Below are positions 18,582 to 26,490 of a DNA stretch of 64,000 nucleotides, in pieces. Under the pieces are notes generated by a model. That model made no database searches and had not been told where the DNA came from. It saw nothing but the letters and a program-made list of their open reading frames with translations. Position numbers and translations under genes: made by a program. The stretch is taken from NCBI RefSeq assembly GCF_024380015.1, contig NZ_CP101509.1, positions 310,001 to 374,000 on the forward strand, in the 5' to 3' direction. How positions within the stretch are numbered: position 1 is the stretch's first letter; each line of letters opens with the position of its first letter. Source of the DNA: Photobacterium atrarenae (GTDB lineage Bacteria > Pseudomonadota > Gammaproteobacteria > Enterobacterales > Vibrionaceae).

Positions 18582-19760
18582 ATGTTTCTCCAAGCATTAC
18601 AAAAACAAAACCCGGCACTCATTGATGGCGCCTTCACCCTGCTGAAGGAAGGCGCTATTTTGCCTGACACCTATGTCATCGATGTCGACCAGTTCACGGC
18701 AAATGCCCGGCTGATCAAAGCAACGGCGGATCAATATGGCATCCGGCTATATGGCATGACCAAGCAATTCGGCCGCAATCCGCTGCTGGCCAAAATTCTG
18801 GTCGACGAATTAGGTTACGATGGGATCGTTTGTGTGGACTTCAAAGAAGCCCGCCAACTCCATCAGGCAGGCATCAAAATCAGCCACATCGGTCACCTGG
18901 TACAGCCGCCGAGCCGCTATATCCCCTTTATTGTCTCGACCATTCAGCCCGAAGTGATCACCGTCTATTCGCTGGAAAAGGCGCAGGAAATCTCCGCAGC
19001 GGCCGTTGCAGCCAAACGGACCCAGCCTGTCCTGCTGAAATTCTACCGAAGCAGCGATTATCTCTACACCAATCAGGAAGCCGGTTTTCCGATCGAATCC
19101 CTGGATGCCATCTGCCACGAGATTGCCTCGTTACCGAATCTGCAGATTGCCGGACTGACCCACTTCCCCTGTTTTTTGTATAACCCGGCGTCGCAGGATA
19201 CCGAGCCGACCCAAAACCTCGAGACCCTGCTTGCCGCCAGCCAGCAAGCCGGTCAGTTAGGCTATCCGATATCACAGCTCAATATTCCTTCAGCCACCAG
19301 CAGCCGGACCCTGGCGCAAATTCGGCAATTTGGCGGTACCCATGGTGAGCCCGGCCACGCCCTGACCGGCACGATGCCGGCGAATCAGGACGGCAGCCAG
19401 CCGGAAAAAGTAGCCATGGCGTATGTCACCGAAGTCTCTCACCAGTTCGGGGACGCCAGTTATTGCTATGGCGGCGGCTACTATCGCCGCGGCCATTTGG
19501 CGCAGGCCCTGATCAGGGAATCCCGTCAGGGCACAGAAACTGACCATCTGGTCGATGTCCGCAACGACGATGAGGCCAGTATCGATTATCACCTACAACT
19601 CGACCGGCCCTGTCAGGTCGGCACGCCTGTCATCATGGCATTTCGGACTCAAATATTTGTCACGCGAAGTGATGTTGCGCTTGTCGCAGGGTTATCAGGT
19701 AACACCCCCACGCTGCTTGGTTTATTCGATGCACAAGGTAATGAGGTAAAACATGGCTAA
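18582..19760 (+). CDS. yhfX: YhfX-like PLP-dependent alanine racemase-family enzyme
   Basis: A 392-residue cytoplasmic protein of fold type III (alanine racemase N-terminal barrel). The PLP Lys is expected in YGMTKQFGRNPLLAKIL, and the barrel continues through DGIVCVDFKEARQLHQAG, AGLTHFPCFLYN and INIPSATSSRTLAQIRQFGGTHGEPGHAL. The C-terminal beta domain contains CYGGGYYRRGH. The substrate is unknown but is probably an amino acid or amine. A ribosome site AAAAGGGG lies before the ATG. The stop overlaps yhfW by 8 bases. Confidence 0.88.
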   Translation: MFLQALQKQNPALIDGAFTLLKEGAILPDTYVIDVDQFTANARLIKATADQYGIRLYGMTKQFGRNPLLAKILVDELGYDGIVCVDFKEARQLHQAGIKISHIGHLVQPPSRYIPFIVSTIQPEVITVYSLEKAQEISAAAVAAKRTQPVLLKFYRSSDYLYTNQEAGFPIESLDAICHEIASLPNLQIAGLTHFPCFLYNPASQDTEPTQNLETLLAASQQAGQLGYPISQLNIPSATSSRTLAQIRQFGGTHGEPGHALTGTMPANQDGSQPEKVAMAYVTEVSHQFGDASYCYGGGYYRRGHLAQALIRESRQGTETDHLVDVRNDDEASIDYHLQLDRPCQVGTPVIMAFRTQIFVTRSDVALVAGLSGNTPTLLGLFDAQGNEVKHG

Positions 19761-21012
19761 ATTTGTTGTCGTGGTACTGGATGGTTTCGGTGTCGGCGAA
19801 ATGCCGGATGTGGTCGATATCCGGCCACAGGATCGCGGTGCCAACACGGCGGTGAAACTGCTCGACCATTTTCCGCTCAAAACGCTGCCGACGCTGGAAA
19901 AACTGGGGCTGATGAATATCACCGGCCTGACCCGATCGCGGATGCAGCCATCTGCCATCGCCAACTGGGGCACTGCCAAACTGGCCCATTTCGGCTGCGA
20001 CACCTTCATGGGTCACCAGGAAATCATGGGGACCCGGCCGAAACCGCCGCTAATCAAGCCGTTCCAGGAGTCCATTGATGCCATTGAGCAGGCGCTCACT
20101 CAGGCGGGATATACCACGGCGCGGATCACCCGGGACACTCTGCAACTGCTGTTGGTCGAGGGCTGCGTGGTGATCGGGGATAATCTGGAAGCCGACTTGG
20201 GTCAGGTCTACAACCTGACCGCCAACTTCAATCTGATCAACTTTGACGAAGTGAAACAGATTGGCCGCATCGTCCGCGGGGCCAACGCGGTCAGCCGGAA
20301 TATTGCGTTCGGCGGTTTGATTCCGTCCATGGACCAGGTTTTCAATGCCATCGAAACCAAAGCCGACAAACACGGCCAGCAGGCTTATATCGGCGTCAAC
20401 GCACCAGACTCCGGCGCCTATGATCAGGGCTTTCAGGTCGTCCATCTGGGCTACGGCGTGGATGCCCTGACCCAGGTGCCGCACCAGCTGCATCAGGTCG
20501 GGATCCACACGTACCTGTACGGCAAAGTTGCCGATATCGTCCAGAACGAGACCGGCACTTCCTATACATCAGTGGTCGATACCGACCAGGTGTTTTCCCT
20601 GCTTTTGGCAGACCTGCAACAGCATGAAGGTTTCTTTTGCGCCAATGTGCAGGAAACCGACCTGTCCGGCCACCAGCAGGATCCCAAGCGCTATTGGAGC
20701 ATTCTGGAAAAAGCGGATCGCGGCCTCGCCGCCGTTATCGACACCCTGAACCGTGGCGATGTGCTGATCGTGATGGCTGATCACGGCAATGATCCATTTA
20801 TTGGCCATACCAAACATACCCGTGAACAAGTGCCACTGATGGTTTACAGCCCGGCAATTACCGGCGTCCAGGTGGGCTACCGGGATACCCTGGCCGATAT
20901 CGGCGCCAGTGTGACCGATTTTTTCGGAGCCCCGCAGCCGGAGTCCGGGCGATCGCTGCTCGCACCACTCACCTTCAACCTCAACCCGACGGAGTCACAT
21001 GATACCGAATAA
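19753..21012 (+). CDS. yhfW: YhfW-like phosphopentomutase-family metalloenzyme
   Basis: A 419-residue alkaline-phosphatase-superfamily enzyme related to phosphopentomutase DeoB. Metal-site motifs are FVVVVLDGFGVGEMPD near the start, GCDTFMGHQEIMGTRP (the Thr is the nucleophile position), and MADHGNDPFIGHTKHTREQVPLM near the end. Phosphopentomutases move phosphate between C1 and C5 of a pentose phosphate; YhfW presumably acts on a related phosphorylated sugar. The gene starts within the end of yhfX and is the last of the tightly coupled series. Confidence 0.88.
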   Translation: MAKFVVVVLDGFGVGEMPDVVDIRPQDRGANTAVKLLDHFPLKTLPTLEKLGLMNITGLTRSRMQPSAIANWGTAKLAHFGCDTFMGHQEIMGTRPKPPLIKPFQESIDAIEQALTQAGYTTARITRDTLQLLLVEGCVVIGDNLEADLGQVYNLTANFNLINFDEVKQIGRIVRGANAVSRNIAFGGLIPSMDQVFNAIETKADKHGQQAYIGVNAPDSGAYDQGFQVVHLGYGVDALTQVPHQLHQVGIHTYLYGKVADIVQNETGTSYTSVVDTDQVFSLLLADLQQHEGFFCANVQETDLSGHQQDPKRYWSILEKADRGLAAVIDTLNRGDVLIVMADHGNDPFIGHTKHTREQVPLMVYSPAITGVQVGYRDTLADIGASVTDFFGAPQPESGRSLLAPLTFNLNPTESHDTE

Positions 21013-21396
21013 TTATATCTTGAGAACGATTGAACAACATTTCGATAAATAACATTCAATGATGAATAAAAATGATCGCCTAAACAAGGTGTTCATTTTT
21101 ATTAAATAGCTTAAGCGACCAGTAATCAATTTATATTACGAATTAGATAAAAATTTCGGACCTAACAAAAACATCTGGAATTTAACTCACAAAATACAAA
21201 ACAAAATTCATAAATACAGCTGAGTGTGAGTTGTCGCAATTACTTTCAATATTTTGAACATTAATATTTTAAATATACAACCAAGGAAGGGATTTAATCA
21301 TATAACCCCAATAAATTTAATTTGTTCGACGTAAATATATCCATGCCGCACTCAATTTAATCCCGAATGACATCATTCGAACGAAAGGAATACACT
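21013..21396. other. AT-rich spacer and regulatory region before the PTS permease
   Basis: No gene seen. The spacer is strongly AT-rich and includes the palindrome at 21245-21258, which matches the one before yhfZ. Its length shows that the PTS gene likely has its own promoter rather than depending only on read-through from yhfW. Confidence 0.5.
21245..21258. promoter_or_regulatory. Candidate operator before the PTS EIIC gene
   Basis: TTCAATATTTTGAA, the exact reverse complement of the palindrome at 14588-14601. The shared site suggests that the yhf operon and the EIIC gene answer to the same regulator, probably YhfZ. Confidence 0.5.
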
Positions 21397-22725
21397 ATGA
21401 GTATATTTGACAAAACCCTCGTCTTTGTCGAGAGCGTGGTTGCCCCCATGGCAGCCAAAATATCGGCACAAAGGCATATTAATGCCATTAAAGATGGTTT
21501 CGTAGCAACCATGCCATTTCTGATTGTCGGCTCGCTCCTGCTGGTGTTAGCTTACCCGCCGGGCACCGGAAACTTCTTTCTGGACGGCTGGCATTCACTG
21601 ATCGAGATGATTGGGCAGAAAAATATCCTGGCGCCATTCCAAGTCAGCATGGGTATTTTTGCTTTATATGCAGCTTATAGTATTGCCTATAGCCTGGCGC
21701 GTGCTTACGACATTCGTGCACAGAACTCCGGGCTATTATCTATGTTTTCATTTCTGCTGGCTGTCGCACCCGTTCAGTTTATTGATGACGTCGGCAGCGT
21801 CATGTCAGTTGCTTATATGGGGGGGACAGGTGCCTTTACTGCAATATTATGTGGCTTGCTTATTCCGGAATTACAGCGATTCCTGCGTGACAAGAACATT
21901 CGCTTGAAACTGCCGGATGCCGTCCCACCAAAAATTGCCGCTTCGTTTGACCTGCTTATCCCGGTTCTGTTTGTTTCCGTTATTATTGTCGCAATTAATG
22001 GCACACTTGCCAGCTATGATTTAAGTATTCCATCCGCCATCATGGAAATATTTAAACCGTTAGTCTCTGCGTCGGATTCATTCTTTGCTTGCCTGCTGGC
22101 TGTTATCCTGATTCAGCTGCTCTGGTTTGCTGGTATCCATGGCTCGTCTGTAGTCGTCAGTGGTATTCTTTACCCGATTTTGATTATCAACCTGGGTCTG
22201 AACCAGGATGCACTGGCAGCCGGTGAGCCGCTCCCGAAAATCTTCGTCAACCCGGTTCTGGACTTCTTTATCTTTGTCGGGGGCGCGGGTGGTACCTGGG
22301 GTTTTGTCGTCCTGATGATGCGCTCTCGTGCCACGCAGCTACGCACCATTGGTAAGATGTCAATTATTCCTGGCACCTTCAACATCAACGAGCCGGTCAT
22401 TTTCGGAACGCCAATCGTTATGAACCCGAACTACTTCATTCCGTGGATGCTGTCCCCCATCATTAATACCTGTATTGTCTGGGGTGCATTCAAAATGGAG
22501 CTTCTCTCAAAAATTATTGCACTGCCACCCTGGACCATGCCGGCCCCGATTGGTGCCGTCATGGCAACCAACTCAGGAACGGCCGCCATCGTCGTCGTTC
22601 TGTGCGTACTCGTCAGCGTCATCATCTACTACCCGTTCTTCAAAATTCATGAAAAGCAGTTGCTCATCGAAGAGCAAGCTGCCGAAAAACAAAGTGGCGA
22701 ACAGTTGAAGCCTTCTAACGCATAA
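21397..22725 (+). CDS. PTS EIIC component, lactose/cellobiose/chitobiose family
   Basis: A 442-residue inner-membrane sugar permease of the phosphotransferase system. Family marks are AQRHINAIKDGFVATMPFL at the N-terminus, the conserved His in WFAGIHGSSVV and the sugar-site motif TFNINEPVIFGTPIVMNP. About ten membrane segments are present. In this family EIIC needs separate EIIA and EIIB partners; none is encoded nearby, so they must come from elsewhere in the genome. The start at 21397 has GAAAGGAATACACT upstream; an ATG 10 codons earlier lacks one. Sugar unknown. Its placement suggests import of the yhf substrate as a phosphorylated sugar. Confidence 0.9.
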   Translation: MSIFDKTLVFVESVVAPMAAKISAQRHINAIKDGFVATMPFLIVGSLLLVLAYPPGTGNFFLDGWHSLIEMIGQKNILAPFQVSMGIFALYAAYSIAYSLARAYDIRAQNSGLLSMFSFLLAVAPVQFIDDVGSVMSVAYMGGTGAFTAILCGLLIPELQRFLRDKNIRLKLPDAVPPKIAASFDLLIPVLFVSVIIVAINGTLASYDLSIPSAIMEIFKPLVSASDSFFACLLAVILIQLLWFAGIHGSSVVVSGILYPILIINLGLNQDALAAGEPLPKIFVNPVLDFFIFVGGAGGTWGFVVLMMRSRATQLRTIGKMSIIPGTFNINEPVIFGTPIVMNPNYFIPWMLSPIINTCIVWGAFKMELLSKIIALPPWTMPAPIGAVMATNSGTAAIVVVLCVLVSVIIYYPFFKIHEKQLLIEEQAAEKQSGEQLKPSNA

Positions 22726-22737
22726 CGCGTTCCTGTT

Positions 22738-22764
22738 GCAGCCCCAGCGTACGGGGCTGCTTTT
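22738..22764 (+). terminator. Terminator after the PTS EIIC gene
   Basis: GCAGCCCC-AGCGTAC-GGGGCTGC followed by TTTT, 12 bases after the stop. Confidence 0.85.
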
Positions 22765-22913
22765 CGATCCCTTCACCGCAAATAGCTTCCCTGTTCTCTC
22801 CCTTTCAGGTGCTTGTTCACAGCTGGTAACGGTTCATCTCAACCGGAGTATAAACATGGCATCCAGATGATCAATCAAGATATAATGTTCCAAAGCCTGC
22901 AAGCAGAAGACAC

Positions 22914-23480
22914 ATGAACGATCTCCACCACACCCTTAACACGATGGGGCTGCAATCACTTGAGCTGAGCGAGCCAGACCAACAGCAAATCACCCGACTG
23001 ATTGACACCCAAACCCGCTTTTTTGCCAAGGTTGTTCAGCAAAAGCCTGACAAGCCGCCACACGATTTAGTGCTGGGTTTACTGACAAAGAGCTACCAGG
23101 AAGCGCTGGCAAACTTTCAAGCCACAGAAGCGACCATCAGCCGGGTGCAATCTGTTTTTGAAGAGACCATCGGCCGTGAGCAAGCGCAGAAGTTCACCAC
23201 CAGCAGCAACAACGACGTGCAGCACTTTGCGGTATTATGGTTTATGGCTCAGGGGTATATCGGTATCGATTTCAGCTACGCCAATGACCACGCCAACGAA
23301 GCCGCCACCATTCTGGCCGGCTCTCCGGCGGTACGTGACAATGACCCGAATGCGCTGCGCTCATGGTTCATGCAGTCTTATTATGTCGGACGGCATACCG
23401 CAAAGACCAACCAGCAGGAAAGATCCGGTTTGGTGAGCAGAATCAAGCGCTTATTCAACAGTAAACGTTCACATTCCTGA
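22914..23480 (+). CDS. Hypothetical protein
   Basis: A 188-residue soluble, mainly helical protein that I do not recognise. It has no signal peptide. The N-terminal half is helical and Gln-rich (LSEPDQQQITRLIDTQTRFFAKVVQQ). The central part, HFAVLWFMAQGYIGIDFSYANDH, is hydrophobic but probably a buried helix rather than a membrane span. The C-terminus is basic (LVSRIKRLFNSKRSHS). The ATG at 22914 follows GCAGAAGACAC, a moderate ribosome site. It stands alone between two terminators. Confidence 0.6.
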   Translation: MNDLHHTLNTMGLQSLELSEPDQQQITRLIDTQTRFFAKVVQQKPDKPPHDLVLGLLTKSYQEALANFQATEATISRVQSVFEETIGREQAQKFTTSSNNDVQHFAVLWFMAQGYIGIDFSYANDHANEAATILAGSPAVRDNDPNALRSWFMQSYYVGRHTAKTNQQERSGLVSRIKRLFNSKRSHS

Positions 23481-23564
23481 AGGCCGGTTCAACAGAGGGC
23501 AGACTCAACAGCAGCTGTAAGAAGGCCGACCGCAACTGATGGTTTATCCAGCAACAAAAATAAA

Positions 23565-23668
23565 GATTGTGCATTGTGTAAGCAGGCTCTACACTACGCC
23601 CACTTCAAAAGAATATGTTGTTCCTTATTATTTCCTCGCCTGGCAGAGCTCTGCCAGGCGTTTTTTTT
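23565..23668 (+). ncRNA. Candidate small RNA ending at a strong terminator
   Basis: Between the hypothetical gene and the convergent SYLF gene lies a promoter-like pair TTGTGC-17-TACACT (about 23567-23595). It is followed by about 70 bases with a U/A-rich stretch (TTCCTTATTATTTCC) and then a perfect terminator palindrome. A short, self-contained transcript of this kind is typical of Hfq-type small RNAs. The -35 match is weak, and the terminator may simply serve the gene ending at 23480. Confidence 0.3.
23637..23668 (+). terminator. Strong Rho-independent terminator
   Basis: Perfect 24-base palindrome (12-bp arms CGCCTGGCAGAG / CTCTGCCAGGCG) followed by eight T. It lies 157 bases after the stop of the gene at 22914. 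Confidence 0.88.
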
Positions 23669-23750
23669 GAAAAGATGTTTTCATACCAAAATCATAAACA
23701 TTCGGCCTTTTTAATAGCAAAAGCCATCAAATTAGTATGAGAAGATTGCT

Positions 23751-24539
23751 TCATTGCGAAGGGCTGAGGTCAGTATCGATCCAGTATTTTGAGCCGGCGA
23801 TCTTGGCATCGAGGAGCAAGCCTTTCTCATCAATCTGATAGATTGCCATCCCGCCATTGTACTTTGCGGTCAGCTCAGCACTTTCAGTCCCGGCCACCAC
23901 CCCGATCTCTGAGGTGGCTTCCCAGCCATCCCGGATGAACTGCTCAAATCGCTCCTGATCTTCAAACAAAATGATTTGTTGATAGAAACTCCCACCAATC
24001 CCGGCCGCCAGTCCGGCACCGAACATTTTCATGTAGGTTCGCTGATCGTTCTGACGGTTAATCGCCACGCCCGCGCCCTGATTAGTATGCAGCACCAGCG
24101 AAAACTGGCGTGAATCAAACACGGCATAACCATAAGCTTGATCAAACAACAGTTTTACACTGGGATGCTCATTAAACAGCCGTACCATAGCTGTATCCGC
24201 CATGGTATCGAGTGCCAGCCGGGCTTCTTCCGGCGTTTCCGGCGCCAGCATCTCATCCAGCTTTTCTTCACCAGCTTTTAGCCAGGCCTTCCCTTTCTCA
24301 ATCGATGCGTCGGTCCACTCGCCGGCAGTGTTGAAAGCATCCCGCCCCCATTCCGAGACAGAATCCCAGGCTTCTTTGGAAAACTCAGTAATATTCTCCC
24401 AAGCCTTTTTTGAACCTTCACTGACCTTCTCCCCAATCTCCGCAGCCGTTTCTTTCAGCGTCTCCCAGCTGGCGTGAGTCGGGGCAGACAGGCAACTTAG
24501 GGCTGCAATCAGGATCGACAAAGCTTTTATCTTCATCAC
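23751..24539 (-). CDS. Secreted SYLF/YSC84-domain lipid-binding protein
   Basis: A 262-residue exported protein with a signal peptide ending PTHA-SW (about residue 23). Residues 25-100 are an amphipathic helical region rich in Lys, Glu and Trp (KETAAEIGEKVSEGSKKAWEN, AWDSVSEWGRDAF). The C-terminal half is the YSC84/SYLF domain, seen in LLFDQAYGYAVFDSRQF, QGAGVAINRQNDQRTYMKMFGAG and GWEATSEIGVVAGTESAELTA. SYLF proteins bind membranes or lipids. The gene lies 42 bases downstream of mogA on the same strand with its own ribosome site (AAAGGAGCTGGTG). Confidence 0.8.
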   Translation of the reverse strand: MMKIKALSILIAALSCLSAPTHASWETLKETAAEIGEKVSEGSKKAWENITEFSKEAWDSVSEWGRDAFNTAGEWTDASIEKGKAWLKAGEEKLDEMLAPETPEEARLALDTMADTAMVRLFNEHPSVKLLFDQAYGYAVFDSRQFSLVLHTNQGAGVAINRQNDQRTYMKMFGAGLAAGIGGSFYQQIILFEDQERFEQFIRDGWEATSEIGVVAGTESAELTAKYNGGMAIYQIDEKGLLLDAKIAGSKYWIDTDLSPSQ

Positions 24540-24581
24540 CAGCTCCTTTCATACCGGCTCGAATGCATTGCCGGTATTCAA

Positions 24582-25115
24582 TTACTTCTTCTTCGGACGG
24601 AAAGGCTTGATGACGGATTCGTCACATTCCAGATACGGACCTTCCATCAGATCGATACAGTAAGGTATAGCAGGGAAAACCGCATCCAGGCATTCGCGAA
24701 TGGACTTCGGTTTACCCGGCAGGTTGACAATCAGGCTGTCGCCACGCAAGCCAGCTGTCTGGCGTGACAGGATTGCCGTCGGAACAAACTTCAAGGATTC
24801 AGCGCGCATCAGCTCTCCAAAGCCCGGCATCATGCGATCACACACCGCTTCCGTAGCTTCCGGGGTGACATCCCGTTTGGCCGGCCCGGTGCCACCTGTG
24901 GTCACAATCAGGCTACATTCTTGATCATCAGCCATCTTGATCAGGGTTGCCTCAATGACATCCTGCTCATCCGGGATCACTTCGTACACCGGCTCCCATT
25001 CGGAGGTCAGGTAGTCACTCAGCGTCTCGATAATGGCTTTCCCTGAAATATCTTCGTATACACCCGCGCTGGCACGATCACTGACCGTTACGATACCAAT
25101 CTTAGCTTTGGTCAT
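24582..25115 (-). CDS. mogA: Molybdopterin adenylyltransferase MogA
   Basis: A 177-residue enzyme that adenylylates molybdopterin before molybdate insertion. Family motifs: IGIVTVSDRASAGVYEDISG, the nucleotide-binding loop IVTTGGTGPAKRDVTPEAT and VNLPGKPKSIRECLDAVFPA. Length is standard for MogA (about 180-195). The ATG at 25115 follows GAGGAAGAACC. Likely co-transcribed with the SYLF gene or expressed alone; no other molybdenum cofactor genes are adjacent. Confidence 0.93.
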   Translation of the reverse strand: MTKAKIGIVTVSDRASAGVYEDISGKAIIETLSDYLTSEWEPVYEVIPDEQDVIEATLIKMADDQECSLIVTTGGTGPAKRDVTPEATEAVCDRMMPGFGELMRAESLKFVPTAILSRQTAGLRGDSLIVNLPGKPKSIRECLDAVFPAIPYCIDLMEGPYLECDESVIKPFRPKKK

Positions 25116-25285
25116 GGTTCTTCCTCACTTCCGCTTCTGCAACTCACACCAATGAGCCAGCCTGGGCTGACTCAATTTAGTCAAATGAAATGCAAGTTTA
25201 AGGAATCTGGCTGATGGGATAAACCTTTGAGTCAAAAAACATGACCTCGGAAGCAAGATATTCAGTCGCAATACACAAGGCGGTG

Positions 25286-26011
25286 TTACACCACCCCACC
25301 ATTGACCGAAATGACCTGGCGTGTGACATAGCCTGCGATATCAGACATCAGGTAGCTGATCAGCCCGGCAACCTCCTCAGGCGCTCCCATACGGCGCAGT
25401 GGCACCGACGGCAATAACTGCTCCTGTACTTCAGGTTCTACCATGCCGGTATCGATCAATCCAGGCGCCACACAGTTCACCGTGATCTGCCGTTTGGCCA
25501 ACTCCAGTGCCAGCGCCTTAGTCGCACCGATCACCCCGGCTTTTGATGCACTGTAATTGGTCTGTCCCCGATTCCCGGCCAGCCCGGAAACAGAAGCCAG
25601 CGTGACAATTCGGCCGCCCTGGCGTCGTTTTACCATCGGCATCACGCAGGGATGCAGAACATTGTAGAACCCGTCCAGGTTGGTGTGGATCACCCCGTCC
25701 CAATCTTCCCCGGTCATGGCCGGAAATGCATTATCCCGGGTGATCCCGGCATTACACACCACCCCATAATAGGCACCATACGCAGCAATATCTGTTTCAA
25801 TTGCATCCTGACATTGTTGGCGCTCACGGATATCGAACTGGATCAACCGTCCGGTCCCGCCGTTCGCTTCAATCATCGCCAGTGTCTGCTGCGCCCCGGC
25901 AACATCACGGCCATAGTGGCTCACCACCTCAAACCCGTCGCGGGCTAACTGACAGGCAACCGCACGCCCGATACCTTTACTCGCCCCGGTCACTAACACC
26001 TGTCTTTTCAT
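25286..26011 (-). CDS. Beta-ketoacyl-ACP reductase (FabG/ApeQ-like)
   Basis: A 241-residue short-chain dehydrogenase. The NADP-binding turn is VTGASKGIGRAV, followed by NAG in VVCNAGITRDN, and the catalytic Ser-Tyr-Lys triad lies in LASVSGLAGNRGQTNYSASKAG. The C-terminal NGG motif is VISVNGGVV. It overlaps the upstream dehydratase gene by ATGA. In aryl polyene clusters the matching protein is ApeQ, which reduces 3-ketoacyl chains on the carrier protein during polyene growth. It is the last gene of the five-gene set. Confidence 0.88.
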   Translation of the reverse strand: MKRQVLVTGASKGIGRAVACQLARDGFEVVSHYGRDVAGAQQTLAMIEANGGTGRLIQFDIRERQQCQDAIETDIAAYGAYYGVVCNAGITRDNAFPAMTGEDWDGVIHTNLDGFYNVLHPCVMPMVKRRQGGRIVTLASVSGLAGNRGQTNYSASKAGVIGATKALALELAKRQITVNCVAPGLIDTGMVEPEVQEQLLPSVPLRRMGAPEEVAGLISYLMSDIAGYVTRQVISVNGGVV

Positions 26012-26490
26012 GACGCACTCCTTGTTCCCATCTCCGCCAGCTGTGCTGCAGTTGGCACAAATACATTCAACTGGCTACTCGCAAGCATTTGTCCCGAATG
26101 TTCAATCCGGCAACGAAAGACCACCAGAGTCTGGCTCACCGTGACTTGCTCGGCATAAATATCCAGTATTTGGCTCTCTTCAAATACGGATCGTTCGGCC
26201 TGATACTGCCGACAACCCAGCAAAAAACCCACTGCGGGCTCCTTTCCTCGCTGCCTGGCATGATAACCATCCCAGGCCGCTACCGCCTGAGCCATCAGCT
26301 CAATCCCGACGAATCCGGGGACTCCCCCGGCATCGTCATCAAAGAAAAAATGCTCAACCGTTGGCGTCAGCCGGCAATGTACAGCGGTATCACTGACCGC
26401 AACCAGCTCGTCAAGCAGGATCATCGGTGCATCATGAGGCAATAGCTCAGACATTGGCGGGAAATACGTCCCTTGTCGATTATTTCTCAT
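26008..26490 (-). CDS. Hotdog dehydratase, ApeP-like
   Basis: A 160-residue 3-hydroxyacyl-ACP dehydratase-type protein. The N-terminal pattern YFPPMSELLPHDAPMILLD matches the ApeP/FabZ-like proteins of aryl polyene clusters, followed by GVPGFVGIELMAQAVAAWDGYH around the active-site helix. The start is put at the ATG at 26490, which lies inside the 3' end of the ketosynthase gene and keeps the conserved YFPP segment. The TTG four codons earlier is possible. It is translationally coupled to both neighbours. Confidence 0.8.
   Translation of the reverse strand: MRNNRQGTYFPPMSELLPHDAPMILLDELVAVSDTAVHCRLTPTVEHFFFDDDAGGVPGFVGIELMAQAVAAWDGYHARQRGKEPAVGFLLGCRQYQAERSVFEESQILDIYAEQVTVSQTLVVFRCRIEHSGQMLASSQLNVFVPTAAQLAEMGTRSAS

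Noticed and set aside
23637..23660. Terminator palindrome resembling the paired ends of 5S rRNA (GCCTGGC/GCCAGGC)
   Set aside because: The rest of the sequence has no 5S rRNA core; it is simply a terminator.
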